A DNA stretch of 64,000 nt, taken from contig NZ_JACVAK010000003.1 in assembly GCF_014851805.1 (NCBI RefSeq), positions 271,501 through 335,500 on the forward strand. The letters run 5' to 3'. How positions within the stretch are numbered: position 1 is the stretch's first letter; the number at the start of each line of letters is the position of its first letter. The notes beneath the pieces were generated by a model. The model made no database searches and was not told the origin of the DNA. It saw nothing but the letters and a program-made list of their open reading frames with translations. Positions 1 through 9,312 of the stretch are shown piece after piece. Both the position numbers and the translations under genes were made by a program. The stretch is from Pseudoxanthomonas sp. PXM02 (GTDB lineage: Bacteria > Pseudomonadota > Gammaproteobacteria > Xanthomonadales > Xanthomonadaceae).

Positions 1-1
1 G

Positions 2-178
2 GAGTGGAACGTGCGCGTGCGTACCAAGGCCACCACGGTGGCGATGCTGGGCATGGACTTCGGCGACATGGGGGGCATGCCCGCCGACGAAGGCGATGGC
101 GACGGCAAGCAGGATCCCGAGAAGAAGGAAGAAGGCGGAGCCAAGAAACTGCTGCGCGGCCTGATGCGCAACTTCTGA
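2..178 (+). CDS. 3' end of an unrecognised protein, cut by the window edge
   Basis: An open frame runs in from the left edge and stops with TGA at 176-178, leaving 58 residues. The visible tail has a Met/Gly-rich stretch, then a highly charged Asp/Glu/Lys segment, and ends in a basic KKLLRGLMRNF motif. No family is recognisable from this fragment. It lies on the same strand as the DUF2272 gene that starts about 55 bases downstream, so the two may be co-transcribed. The charged, low-complexity tail suggests a flexible C-terminus; the function is unknown. Confidence 0.55.
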   Translation, partial: EWNVRVRTKATTVAMLGMDFGDMGGMPADEGDGDGKQDPEKKEEGGAKKLLRGLMRNF

Positions 179-233
179 CCGCTGACGCGGGCGGGCTGCG
201 TGCCTGCCCGCTCCCGCCATGGATGACGCCCCC

Positions 234-1082
234 ATGAAACCCACCCTGCTGCTGTTGTTCGCCCTCGCCGCTCTGCTGTGCGCCTTGCCGGCCCATGCGA
301 CCGATCCATGCCCGCAATTGCGCACGCGGCTGGCATCGACCGATGTCGCCACGCGCATCGCCGCCATCGCCTGCCAGGAGAACCATGCGTGGTTCCGTTC
401 GTTCATCGATGCGGATGGGCGCGCCGGGGGGCAGGCGGTGTACGAAGCCGAGAACGATGCCCTCGCCGACGGCGCGCAGGCGTGGCGCAAGGTCGCCATG
501 TACTGGAACGGCAGCGGCCTGGGCAGTGGGTGCGGGACGGCCGGCGTGGCGTGCCGCAGCTTCGTGGTGGACACGCCGTGGTCGGCAGCGTTCGTGTCGT
601 GGGTCATGCGGCAGGCACGCGTGCCGGGATTCACCGTCTCGTCCCGCCACGTGGACTACGTGCGTGCCGCGGCGCGATCGGGTTCCGGTCCGTACCGGCT
701 GGTCGCACCGCAGGCCGCGGCACCCGCGCCCGGCGACATGCTGTGTTACGTGCGCGGGCAATCGCGGGCATTGGGCCACGCAGGCCTGTTGAACGTACTG
801 GACGCAGGGGGCGCGGGCCTGCCGATGCATTGCGACATCGTGGTCGCCGCACAGGCCGGCATCGCCTGGCTGGTCGGCGGCAACGTGCAGCAGACCGTCG
901 CGCTGCGGATGCTGCGGCTGGATGAAGCGGGCCGCTTCGCCGACCTGCCCACGCGCAACACCGGCGACGCACCCTGCAGTCCCGATGTGCCTGCGCACTG
1001 CAATCTCAACCGGCAGGACTGGGCGGCGTTGCTGAAGCTCACCGCGGATGCGCCGGCATCGCTGCTGGCCGCGAGTCCCTGA
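234..1082 (+). CDS. DUF2272 domain protein, secreted
   Basis: The predicted product is 282 residues from the ATG at 234. That start puts an N-terminal signal peptide (MKPTLLLLFALAALLCALPAHA) directly at the start; an ATG five codons upstream (219) is also possible. The mature part holds a WSAAFVSWVM motif, a PGDMLCY stretch followed by GHAGLLNVL, and a GGNVQQTV segment. This cysteine-then-histidine order matches DUF2272, a family related to NlpC/P60-like papain folds, so a periplasmic peptidase or amidase activity is plausible. That function is inference from the fold; the substrate is unknown. No good Shine-Dalgarno sequence precedes either start. Confidence 0.72.
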   Translation: MKPTLLLLFALAALLCALPAHATDPCPQLRTRLASTDVATRIAAIACQENHAWFRSFIDADGRAGGQAVYEAENDALADGAQAWRKVAMYWNGSGLGSGCGTAGVACRSFVVDTPWSAAFVSWVMRQARVPGFTVSSRHVDYVRAAARSGSGPYRLVAPQAAAPAPGDMLCYVRGQSRALGHAGLLNVLDAGGAGLPMHCDIVVAAQAGIAWLVGGNVQQTVALRMLRLDEAGRFADLPTRNTGDAPCSPDVPAHCNLNRQDWAALLKLTADAPASLLAASP

Positions 1083-1128
1083 TCGCCTCGAATGCCACCC
1101 GCACACTGACATCACGGGAGAACCGCAA

Positions 1129-2799
1129 GTGACGCCATCGAAGTATGTTCGCGTTTCCGGGCTTTCCGCGCTCGTCGTGTTTGCCCTGTCGCTGGCGTCA
1201 TGCACGCAAGGCAACGAAGACCTGACGGCGGCCCCCCCCACGGATTCGCGGATACCGACGCAGGCGCAGCTGGACGCGTTCGTGGCTGAAGGCCCGGAGC
1301 CTTCGCTGCAGGCGCTGCGCCCGCTCGACTACTGGCTGCACTACCGCCTGATGCAGGCCACTGGTGTCGAGGAAGCCCTCGGTGGCGAAGCACAGGCCGT
1401 GGCCGCGCTCAAGGCGCTGGCGGAAGACTACGAACGCCAGGCCCGCGGCACACAGGCGCAGGTGCCGAAAATGATTCCCGCTGCCTTCACTGGCGAAGGG
1501 ATGTCCAGTGGCTTCCTGGGCCTGGGCATGGGCACCTTCGGCGGGCTCATGACCGGCGGCCTGCTGTCCGGCATGGTCGCCGACGCATCCGACGACAAGC
1601 TGGCCGAACTGGCGAAGGAAGGGCCCATCAAGTTCGGCGGCAAGGAGGGCGGTGCGCAGGTCACCATCGGCTCGGACGGCAGCATCAGCCAGGAGTACAC
1701 GTACGAAGGCAAGATCGCTGACGGCCTGACCGGCAAGATCAAGATGAAGATGAGAATGGACGCCTGCCCGGATGCACAGGGCAAGGTCACCGTGGTATCG
1801 GACGTCGACTCATCCGTACGCGTCACCAGCAAGGAGGGCACCGGTGGCTATGCCCGCTCGCACTTCGTCTACGAACGCTGGCTGGACGATGATGCACAGC
1901 TGATGCAGGGGCCCGACGGATCGTCGTCGAAGATGGACCTGAGGATGGGCGGTTACGAAAACTATGCCTCGCAGCACGTCGACATCAGTGCCGGCTGGTC
2001 GCGCGGTGGTCGCGAGACCTTCGAGAACCGGGGGGAACAGGGTTTCAGCATCTTCCGGCCCGACGAGGTTCAACGCACCCAACAGCTGATGCAGGGCGCG
2101 CAGCTGATCCAGACGCTGTTCGCGGAAATGATGCTGCGCGGCTCGGGCAAGCAGGCGCCCTGGGAAAGCGGCCGCTGCGTGGAGCTGAAGGTCACCAGCA
2201 ACCCGGGCAAGCGAAAGGGCATCCGTCCGAGCACCGCGTTCGACATCGATGCGATGCCGCGTGCCAAATCCGATGGCGCACCCGCAGGGGGCACCGTGAC
2301 CGCGACGCTGAGCGGTGGCGCCAGCCTGCAGCCATCCACCGGCAAGGTGCCGGCGGACGCGAAGTACGCCTACGCCGGGCCGGACAAGAAGAACGAAGAG
2401 GCCACCATCAAGTTCGAGGCCCGCAGCAAACGCGGCGTGGGACGAGCGACGCTGGAGTTCGACACCAAGCGACCGCAGGCCTACACGGCGGTCGGCGGCC
2501 TGGACGACTTCCACGGCACCGGAACGATCTGCAACCTCGCCGAACCCTTCACCATCAGCGGCGGCGGCAACACGGTGACCTTCACGCCCAGCAACGAGAA
2601 CGGCGGTTCGTACAGCTACCAGGGCAACATGGGCGGCATCGGCGTGTACGGCAACGGCACGTACACGGCCAACGCCGATGACAAGGGCGGCAAGATCACC
2701 GGCACCGGCAACGGCTGCGTCAAGACGCCGTTCGGCACGCGCTGCAACAACGGTACCGAGCGCTACACGCTCACGCCGATCGCGCCCTGCGAGCAGTAG
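1129..2799 (+). CDS. Large lipoprotein of unknown function
   Basis: The GTG at 1129 is preceded by GGGAGAA at good spacing and gives a 556-residue product. Its N-terminus carries a lipobox (ALSLASC) after a hydrophobic stretch, so it is probably a lipid-anchored envelope protein. A Met/Gly-rich helical hairpin-like segment (about residues 125-155) is followed by a domain rich in charged and beta-prone sequence. The C-terminal 100 residues are rich in Gly, Asn and Thr and contain four cysteines that could form disulfides. I do not recognise a family. It follows the DUF2272 gene by 46 bases on the same strand. An in-frame upstream start exists at 1048 but would bury the lipobox. Confidence 0.7.
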   Translation: MTPSKYVRVSGLSALVVFALSLASCTQGNEDLTAAPPTDSRIPTQAQLDAFVAEGPEPSLQALRPLDYWLHYRLMQATGVEEALGGEAQAVAALKALAEDYERQARGTQAQVPKMIPAAFTGEGMSSGFLGLGMGTFGGLMTGGLLSGMVADASDDKLAELAKEGPIKFGGKEGGAQVTIGSDGSISQEYTYEGKIADGLTGKIKMKMRMDACPDAQGKVTVVSDVDSSVRVTSKEGTGGYARSHFVYERWLDDDAQLMQGPDGSSSKMDLRMGGYENYASQHVDISAGWSRGGRETFENRGEQGFSIFRPDEVQRTQQLMQGAQLIQTLFAEMMLRGSGKQAPWESGRCVELKVTSNPGKRKGIRPSTAFDIDAMPRAKSDGAPAGGTVTATLSGGASLQPSTGKVPADAKYAYAGPDKKNEEATIKFEARSKRGVGRATLEFDTKRPQAYTAVGGLDDFHGTGTICNLAEPFTISGGGNTVTFTPSNENGGSYSYQGNMGGIGVYGNGTYTANADDKGGKITGTGNGCVKTPFGTRCNNGTERYTLTPIAPCEQ

Positions 2800-2806
2800 C
2801 GCGAGC

Positions 2807-5680
2807 TCACAGCGAGGTAGCGAGCCGTTCGGCGTTGGCGAGGTTGCGCTCGGCCGGAAGCAGTGCGTCGCGCATCACAGGCAGCGCCTGATCCAGCAGC
2901 TTCTTCGCCTCCGCCCTGGCGCCACGTGCGGCGACATCCTCGGCGAGGGTGGCACGGGCGACCGCCACATCGACGTCGCTCGCGCTGGTTTCCAGCCGTC
3001 GGATCGCCTCACGCTGATGCTGCTCGGCTGCGGCCGTATCGCCACGCAGGCGATCCAGCGTGGCTTCCATGGCGTAGAAGTACGCGAACTGCTCATGGTC
3101 ATCGGCGACCCCGCGCTGGCGCATGCGCGTGCGAAGCTCGGCCAGCATCGGAGTGGCGCGCGCGACGTCGCTCGTGCGCAGATAGAGATTCAGCTGGTCA
3201 CCGAGCACCTGCGCATACTCATCCGAGGCATCGCCATCCAGTCGCAGCGCCCGCGCCCGCAGATCCTCCAGTCTCGCTGCGGCGTCTTCGAATTTTCCGT
3301 TGGCCACCAGTGCGCGCGCGTGCACGCGATCGATCGTGCGGCGGAACGCGTCATCGTGGGGGACGTGTGCGCCATCGAGTCGTGCGACGCCCTGCGTGGA
3401 TCGCGCCAGCGCTGTCGGGTAGTCGCCGTACATGAGGTTGATCGCGGTGATGTTGGCCAGCGCCATCGCCAGATTTCGCGGCCCCTCGCCGCGGCGACTG
3501 GACAGCTCATAGCTCCGGTCGGTGGCTTCGCGCGCTTCGCGGTAGCGCCCCTGGCCCAGCAGCGTGTCCGCCAGCGTCTGGTACCAGACCGTCGCGCTGG
3601 TGCCGCCGTAGCCACCGGTCTTCTCGCTGTCGGCGATCGCCTGGCGGACCACGCGCTCCGCCTCGGCCGGCTTGCCCTCGAGTATCAGCCCGGACACCAG
3701 GCTCCTGACCAGCGTGCGCCGCACCGGCGAGTCCGCCGCGATGCCGTGCGCATCCGCGTACGCGAGGCCTTCGCGGCTCACCGACAGCAGGCGCTGCCGG
3801 TCGTTCTGGAAGTTCGCAGCCGTGCTGATGTCCGAGTAGATGTCCAGCACCACATCCACGGGCGGCGACGGCATGCGCTTGGCGAAGGCGAGCGAGGATT
3901 CGGCCCGCTTCCTGCACACCTCCAGTCCGTACTTCTCCACGTGGCCAAGCGTGAGGTGCGCCATCGCGCGCAGTTCCTGTTCGGGGTCGCCCGGGGCGAA
4001 ACGCTGGCGCAGGATCACGGCCTGCTCGGCGGCCGCCAACGACTCGGCGTTGCGCTCCAGGTCGCCCAACTCGTCGGAATACGCCACCAGATCATCCGCC
4101 AACGCCAAGGCCTCCTCTCGCGTCTGCGGAGCAACATCCTTCAATCCTGCCGAGAACAACTCCACCGCCTGCTGGTCATCGCCGATCGAGCGATAGAGGC
4201 GCCCCAGCATCCGTTGTACCGGCTGCCGTACCTGCGGTTCGAGCGTCCGCCGGTCGAGCTTGTCGCGCGCCTGGTCGAGCAGCTGGCGCACGCTGACTTC
4301 GGTGCTCATTGCCTGCTCGGGCGCCGCTGCCGCCAATGTGTCGGCGAGGAACGTCAACGTTGCCCGTGCGTTCTCCGATTCGCGTTCGGCGATGCGCGCC
4401 TGCTCACGTGCCTCGCGCGCCTGCCACACCGCCACGCCCGTGCCGGCCAGCAATGCCACAGTCACGATGCCGGCGGCCGCAGCCAGACCGCGATTACGCC
4501 GCAGCCACAGGCGCGCGCGATCGGTGCGCGACAGCCGCACCGCACTGATCGGGCGATCATCGAGCCAGGCGCGCAGGTCGTTGGCCAGCACATCGGCCGA
4601 GGCATAGCGTGCTTCCGGATCGCGCCGCAGGCAGGCCTGCACGATCTGTGCGAGGTTGCCGCGCAGCGCGCGCGCCAGCGAGGACGGTGAGTGGCCGCCG
4701 CGCTGCGAGGCCTGTTCGTCGCTGGCCTGCGACGCGGCACGCGTCAGTGGTTCCGGCTCGCGCTCGAGCTGCTGCAACTGGCGCGCGACTGGCGTCTCCC
4801 GCGTCACGCCGAACGGGTGCGAACCCGACAGCAGGCGATGCAGCACCACACCCAACTGCCACAGGTCGGTAGCGGTGGTGATGGGCGCATCGAGCAGCTG
4901 CTCGGGCGATGCGTATTCGAAGGTCAGCGCGCGATCCAGCGTGACCGTGTGCTGCTTCTCGGCCAGTTCCTTGGCGATGCCAAAGTCCAGCAACTTCACC
5001 CGGCCTTCCGCATCCACCAGCAGGTTGGAAGGCTTGAGGTCGCGATGCACCACCAGGTTGCGATGCGCATGACGGACCGCATCGACGACCTGCAGGAACA
5101 GCACGATGCGCTGGCGGAGGCCGAGCTGGCGCGCGTCGCACCAGCGGTCGATCGGTTGTCCGTCCACGAGTTCCATCACGAACCACGGATCACCATCGCC
5201 ACTGATGCCGCCGTCCAGCAGGGTGGCGATGTTGGGATGACGCAGGCGGGCGAGGATCTGCCGCTCGCGCAGGAAGCGCTCGCGCGCGGCCTGCGAATCG
5301 GTCCCTGCCCGGATCAGTTTCAGTGCGGCGTGCTGTGTGTAGGCGCCATCGTCGCGGTCGACGCGGTAGACCGCGCCCATGCCGCCATGGCCGAGAATGC
5401 CGGTGATGCGCCACGGACCAATGCTGCGCCCGACCAGCGCGTCGCGCGCCACGTCGCTGTGTTCGTCGCGGAACGCACGGCCCCACGCCAGCGCATCACC
5501 GGCGAACGGCTCCGTACTGCTTTCGTCCGCCGCCAGTAATGCATCGACCGCGGCACGCAGGTCGGCATCGTCGCCGCACGCGTGCTCCAGCCATGCGGTG
5601 CGCTCGGCGGGCGCGATCTCGACCGCCTCGCGGAACAAGGCCAACGCCCGTCGCCTGCGTTCGAGATCGTGGTCACTCAT
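2807..5680 (-). CDS. Membrane-anchored Ser/Thr protein kinase with TPR-like C-terminal domain
   Basis: The 957-residue product starts with a short helical region. A Hanks-type kinase domain follows (about residues 88-375) with glycine loop GHGGMGAVY, catalytic lysine K121 (AALKL), HRDLKPSN at 212-219 and DFG at 232-234, so the catalytic residues look intact. A single membrane helix lies at about 398-420. The remaining 530 residues are alpha-helical and resemble tetratricopeptide repeats, probably a periplasmic sensing or protein-binding region. The start ATG overlaps the stop of the upstream ECF sigma gene by four bases, so they form one transcription unit. Kinases paired this way with a TIGR02999-type sigma factor are common in Xanthomonadaceae and are thought to control it; the signal is unknown. 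Confidence 0.88.
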   Translation of the reverse strand: MSDHDLERRRRALALFREAVEIAPAERTAWLEHACGDDADLRAAVDALLAADESSTEPFAGDALAWGRAFRDEHSDVARDALVGRSIGPWRITGILGHGGMGAVYRVDRDDGAYTQHAALKLIRAGTDSQAARERFLRERQILARLRHPNIATLLDGGISGDGDPWFVMELVDGQPIDRWCDARQLGLRQRIVLFLQVVDAVRHAHRNLVVHRDLKPSNLLVDAEGRVKLLDFGIAKELAEKQHTVTLDRALTFEYASPEQLLDAPITTATDLWQLGVVLHRLLSGSHPFGVTRETPVARQLQQLEREPEPLTRAASQASDEQASQRGGHSPSSLARALRGNLAQIVQACLRRDPEARYASADVLANDLRAWLDDRPISAVRLSRTDRARLWLRRNRGLAAAAGIVTVALLAGTGVAVWQAREAREQARIAERESENARATLTFLADTLAAAAPEQAMSTEVSVRQLLDQARDKLDRRTLEPQVRQPVQRMLGRLYRSIGDDQQAVELFSAGLKDVAPQTREEALALADDLVAYSDELGDLERNAESLAAAEQAVILRQRFAPGDPEQELRAMAHLTLGHVEKYGLEVCRKRAESSLAFAKRMPSPPVDVVLDIYSDISTAANFQNDRQRLLSVSREGLAYADAHGIAADSPVRRTLVRSLVSGLILEGKPAEAERVVRQAIADSEKTGGYGGTSATVWYQTLADTLLGQGRYREAREATDRSYELSSRRGEGPRNLAMALANITAINLMYGDYPTALARSTQGVARLDGAHVPHDDAFRRTIDRVHARALVANGKFEDAAARLEDLRARALRLDGDASDEYAQVLGDQLNLYLRTSDVARATPMLAELRTRMRQRGVADDHEQFAYFYAMEATLDRLRGDTAAAEQHQREAIRRLETSASDVDVAVARATLAEDVAARGARAEAKKLLDQALPVMRDALLPAERNLANAERLATSL

Positions 5681-6228
5681 TTGCCCAGTTCCGCCAGCAG
5701 GAAGGCCCGGGCCGTACGCCAGTCGCGGCGCACGGTGCGCTCGCTGACACCGAGCATCTGCGCGATCTCGGTTTCCTCGTAACCGCCGAAATAGCGCAGC
5801 TCGACGATCTGCGCCGCACGTTCGTCGGCTTGCTGCAACGCGTTCAACAACTCGTCCAGCGCCAGCACTTCGACCACGGCCCGCTCATCGCCGCCCAGCC
5901 TTGCCGTCAGCGTCAACGCGTCCACGCCGCCGCCGCGCTTCTGCGCGTGTGCGATGCGGGCGTGGTCCACCAACACCTGCCGCATGGCGCGCGCCGACAT
6001 CGCCAGCAGGTGCGCACGGTCGTTGGCCGCCAGGCGCTCGCCGGTCGCCATCTTCAGGTAGGTCTCGTGCACCAGCACGGTGGTGTCGAGACTGTCGCGG
6101 TGCCGGCGCAGCTGCAGGTGCGCGGCACGCTTCAGCTCGTCGTAGAGGCTGGCGAACACGGCATCGGCGGCGCGGACATCCCCTTCGCGCGCACGCTTCA
6201 GCAGTTGGGTTACGGGAACCTGATCCAT
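5677..6228 (-). CDS. ECF-type RNA polymerase sigma factor (TIGR02999-like)
   Basis: The product is 183 residues from the ATG at 6228; an in-frame GTG 10 codons upstream (6258) is less likely. Region 2 contains YDELKRAAHLQLRRHR and VHETYLKM. Region 4 ends in a helix-turn-helix (EIAQMLGVSERTVRRDW). The ALxxLYDELKRxA opening and the ALTLT linker are typical of the sigma-70 ECF subgroup linked to Ser/Thr kinases. Its TGA overlaps the kinase ATG in an ATGA arrangement, so translation is coupled. There is no anti-sigma factor gene beside it, which fits control by the kinase rather than by a classical anti-sigma protein; that control is inferred. Confidence 0.88.
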   Translation of the reverse strand: MDQVPVTQLLKRAREGDVRAADAVFASLYDELKRAAHLQLRRHRDSLDTTVLVHETYLKMATGERLAANDRAHLLAMSARAMRQVLVDHARIAHAQKRGGGVDALTLTARLGGDERAVVEVLALDELLNALQQADERAAQIVELRYFGGYEETEIAQMLGVSERTVRRDWRTARAFLLAELGK

Positions 6229-6396
6229 GCGCCGCTCGCCGAATCCGACACGCACCACGGCGACGCTCCGCGCCGCCTCCCCCTGTGACCGGAGCGCAGA
6301 TCACCTGCCGGTCCGGCCCATCACAGGAATGAACGCAAAGACGCCGATGGCGAGGACAGCGCCTCCTACGGACCGCCGTCGCGCACCCGTCTGGTG

Positions 6397-7761
6397 CTAG
6401 TAGGCGAACTCGCGGAACACGCGGTCGATATCGCCATTCCATTCACCGTGGAACAGCGCCAGCTTGCGTTCGGCCGGGGTCTCGTTCGCCTCGACGATCT
6501 CGACCAGCGCATCGAGGAAGCCGCTCTCGTCCACGCCCTTGCTGTTGAGGCGCGCGCGGCGCTGCAGGCCACCGATGGCGATCTTCACCGCCTCGCGGGC
6601 CAGGTCGCGCACGGTGCCCGCGCGGAACGGCAGCTTCAGGGCGTGCTTCGGCACGCCGTCGCGCAGGGCATGGCGTTCTTCCAGCGAGAAGTCCTTCACC
6701 AGGTCCCACGCGGCGTCCAGCGCGGCATCGTCGTACAGCAGGCCCACCCAGAACGCGGGCAGCGCGCACAGCCGGTTCCACGGACCGCCATCGGCACCAC
6801 GCATTTCCAGGAACTTCTTCATCCGCACTTCGGGGAAGGCGGTGGTCAGGTGGTCGGACCAGTCGCGCAGCGTCGGCAATTCACCGGGCAGCACGTCGAG
6901 TTCGCCGCGCAGGAACTTGCGGAACGACTTGCCGCTGGCGTCGTGGTAGATGCCGTCGCGGTAGGAGAAGTACATCGGCACATCGAGGATGTAGTCGACG
7001 TAGCGCTCGTAGCCGAAGCCATCCTCGAACACGAAGTCGAGCATGCCGGTGCGGTCGCCGTCGGTATCGGTCCAGATGTGCGAGCGGTAGCTCTGGTAGC
7101 CGTTCGGCTTGCCTTCGGTGAACGGCGAATCGGCGAACAGCGCGGTCGCGATCGGCTGCAGCGCCAGCGACACGCGGAACTTCTTCACCATGTCCGCTTC
7201 GGTCGCGTAGTCGAGGTTGACCTGCACCGTGCAGGTGCGCGTCATCATGTCCAGGCCGAGCTGGCCGACCTTGGGCATGTACGACTTCATGATCTGGTAG
7301 CGGCCCTTCGGCATCCACGGCATCTCGTCGCGGCGCCACTTGGGCTGGAAGCCCATGCCGAGGAAACCGAGCCGCAGTTCATCGGCGACCTGCTTCACTT
7401 CCTTCAGGTGGCTGCCGACTTCCACGCAGGTCTGGTGGATGGTCTCCACCGCGGCGCCGGACAGTTCGAGCTGGCCCGCAGGCTCCAGCGTGACCGAGGC
7501 ACCGTCCTTGGTCAGCGCGATCACGTGCCCCTTCTCTTCGACCGGATCCCAGCCGAAGCGCGTCAGACCCTTCAACAGCGCTTCGATGCCGCGGTCGCCA
7601 TCGAAGGTCGGCGGACGCAGGTCGTCGAGGCGGAAGCCGAACTTCTCGTGCTCGGTACCGATGCGCCAGTCCTGCACCGGCTTCTCGCCGGAGGCGATGT
7701 AGTCGACCAGCTGGGTACGGTCGGTGATCAGCGTGTCGGCGACGTGGCTGGGACTGGACAA
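6397..7761 (-). CDS. gshA: Glutamate-cysteine ligase, plant/alpha-proteobacterial type
   Basis: The 454-residue product catalyses the first step of glutathione synthesis, joining glutamate to cysteine with ATP in the cytoplasm. Family features include WRIGTEHEKFGF near residue 35, LEPAGQLELSG near 90, the MPKGRYQIM and TRTCTVQVNLD motifs, and a C-terminal KLALFHGEW segment. The sequence matches the GSH1 class of plants and many proteobacteria, not the E. coli GshA class. The start codon is TTG (7761) with no evident Shine-Dalgarno, and no upstream in-frame ATG is available. A possible -10 (TATAGT, minus strand, 7818-7823) lies upstream. gshB is not in the window. Confidence 0.93.
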   Translation of the reverse strand: MSSPSHVADTLITDRTQLVDYIASGEKPVQDWRIGTEHEKFGFRLDDLRPPTFDGDRGIEALLKGLTRFGWDPVEEKGHVIALTKDGASVTLEPAGQLELSGAAVETIHQTCVEVGSHLKEVKQVADELRLGFLGMGFQPKWRRDEMPWMPKGRYQIMKSYMPKVGQLGLDMMTRTCTVQVNLDYATEADMVKKFRVSLALQPIATALFADSPFTEGKPNGYQSYRSHIWTDTDGDRTGMLDFVFEDGFGYERYVDYILDVPMYFSYRDGIYHDASGKSFRKFLRGELDVLPGELPTLRDWSDHLTTAFPEVRMKKFLEMRGADGGPWNRLCALPAFWVGLLYDDAALDAAWDLVKDFSLEERHALRDGVPKHALKLPFRAGTVRDLAREAVKIAIGGLQRRARLNSKGVDESGFLDALVEIVEANETPAERKLALFHGEWNGDIDRVFREFAY

Positions 7762-7903
7762 GGGCGGGACTCGCGAAGGGGGAACGCCACGCCGGCGGCC
7801 GGCGCTGCAAGGCCGGCACTATAACGTGACCACCCGCACGCGTTCATCGCCACGGGAACGCCGCAGCATCCCATCCATGGTCGCGATCGCGCTTGCCCGT
7901 GCG

Positions 7904-8500
7904 TCAGAGCGGGCGCACGAACACCTGGAAGGCGAGATCGCGCGGAGCGCCTGTCGTATCGAGCAGTTCACTCCAGCGCGGCATGTTGCCCCGTTCGTTG
8001 AAGAACGCCCTGCCCCCGGTGTATGTGTCGCCGGACGGTCCGAGCCACAGCGTGCAGTGGACCCCGCGACGACCGGCCGGCACGATCAGGGTGAAGGCGT
8101 ACTCGCCGGCGGGCAGCAGCGCAGGCTGGGTGAACTCGATCATGCGCATGCCCACCGTCCTCGCCTGCACATGGGCATCGAGCGACGCACTGCGCATGTC
8201 TTCGGTCGCCACCACGACGCCCGTGGGTACGCCGCCGACCGCCAGTCCGATCCATACCTGCATGGCCGTGGCCCGCGAGCAGTTGACCGGCAACATGACG
8301 TGGCTGAGATAGCCCTCCCGGGGTAACTGGAACACCTGCGCGAAGCGCAGCTGCGCACCGCCTCCGATCTCGGTACTCCCCGACAGTTGAACCTGGGCCT
8401 GTTCGGCGACCACGGAGGGGGGCGAGGTCGACGGGGGAGCCGCAAGGGCCGCACCCGCAATCAGGAAAAGGACGAAAGAGGACAGGGGAATGCAACGCAT
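7904..8500 (-). CDS. Small secreted protein of unknown function
   Basis: The product is 198 residues from the ATG at 8500, which has GGAGGA seven bases upstream. This is better than the GTG five codons earlier. A signal peptide ends at about AALAAPP. The mature protein is beta-rich, with two cysteines (VNCSRA and VHCTLW) and alternating hydrophobic strands, and looks like a compact beta-sandwich. I recognise no family. It sits between gshA and engB on the same strand, separated from engB by 83 bases, with no obvious functional link to either. Confidence 0.68.
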   Translation of the reverse strand: MRCIPLSSFVLFLIAGAALAAPPSTSPPSVVAEQAQVQLSGSTEIGGGAQLRFAQVFQLPREGYLSHVMLPVNCSRATAMQVWIGLAVGGVPTGVVVATEDMRSASLDAHVQARTVGMRMIEFTQPALLPAGEYAFTLIVPAGRRGVHCTLWLGPSGDTYTGGRAFFNERGNMPRWSELLDTTGAPRDLAFQVFVRPL

Positions 8501-8583
8501 GACGGACTCCTCCACGGCGGGATGCCAGGTGGGGGTCTATGCGACGAACAGGGCCGGCAGCGGACGACCCGCCAGGCGGACGC

Positions 8584-9183
8584 TTACAGTCCCAGCCAGT
8601 TGCCCACGACCAGGCGGGCCTCATCCACGCCCTGCTTCGACTCGGCCGAGAACGTCTGCACGCTGACGGTGTCGCCGAAGGACGAGAACAGATCCTTCTT
8701 CACCGCCTGAAGCGCCTGCGCCTGCTGGCCGCGGCCCAGCTTGTCGGCCTTGGTCAGCAGCGCATGGGCCGGCAGGCCGCGCTGGACGGCATAGCCCAGC
8801 ATCTGGCGGTCGTAGTCCTTCAGCGGATGGCGGATGTCCATCACCACCACCAGGCCCTTGAGCGCCTCGCGGGTGCGGAAGTAGCGATCGATGAAGGCCT
8901 GCCAGTGCGCCTGCAGGTCCTGCGGCACCTTGGCGTAGCCGTAACCCGGCAGGTCCACCAGGTAGCGCTCGGGCTGGACCTGGAAGAACACCAGCTGCTG
9001 CGTGCGACCCGGCGTCTTTGACACCCGCGCCAGGCGGTTGTGGTTGACCAGCGCGTTCAGGGCGCTCGACTTGCCGGCGTTTGAGCGGCCGGCGAAGGCC
9101 ACCTCGAACCCGCCGTCCTCCGGCAACTGGCGCGGGGTGTGGGCGGAGAGCAGGTAAGTTGCGGAATTCAGGGGGTTCGACAT
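8584..9183 (-). CDS. engB: Ribosome biogenesis GTPase YihA/EngB
   Basis: The 199-residue product carries the circular set of GTPase motifs: G1 GRSNAGKSS, G2 region around KTPGRTQ, G3 DLPGYGYA, G4 TKAD and G5 FSAES. It is an essential GTP-binding protein of large ribosomal subunit assembly. The ATG at 9183 gives the normal family length. Much longer upstream extension is possible in frame but has no similarity and runs through the divergent cytochrome gene, so it is rejected. It is divergent from the cytochrome c4 gene, an arrangement common in gamma-proteobacteria. Confidence 0.95.
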   Translation of the reverse strand: MSNPLNSATYLLSAHTPRQLPEDGGFEVAFAGRSNAGKSSALNALVNHNRLARVSKTPGRTQQLVFFQVQPERYLVDLPGYGYAKVPQDLQAHWQAFIDRYFRTREALKGLVVVMDIRHPLKDYDRQMLGYAVQRGLPAHALLTKADKLGRGQQAQALQAVKKDLFSSFGDTVSVQTFSAESKQGVDEARLVVGNWLGL

Positions 9184-9224
9184 GGCGCTAGGATCGCACG
9201 GGCGGGGGCTCCTGCCATGCTGAA

Positions 9225-9254
9225 TTGACCGCAACGGGCCGCCGCGACGATAAT
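9225..9254 (+). promoter_or_regulatory. Candidate sigma-70 promoter of the cytochrome c4 gene
   Basis: TTGACC at 9225-9230 and GATAAT at 9249-9254 are separated by 18 bases. They lie in the divergent engB/cytochrome c4 intergenic region, about 60 bases before the cytochrome start at 9313. The hexamers each differ from consensus at one position. Confidence 0.5.
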
Positions 9255-9312
9255 TCGGCGGTTTCGCGGCTCCCTCGGGTGCCGCATCAATCAAGGGTTT
9301 CGGAGCTTTAGC

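Noticed and set aside
187-211. Terminator after the partial first gene
   Set aside because: A 6-bp GCGGGC/GCCCGC stem exists but has a large loop and no T-run.
2678-4690. 670-codon open frame opposite the Ser/Thr kinase gene
   Set aside because: It is the high-G+C mirror of a kinase with intact catalytic motifs, and its translation is low-complexity Arg/His/Gln/Ala with no family features.
6394-7824. 476-codon open frame opposite gshA
   Set aside because: gshA on the other strand has full family motifs; this frame is a composition shadow.
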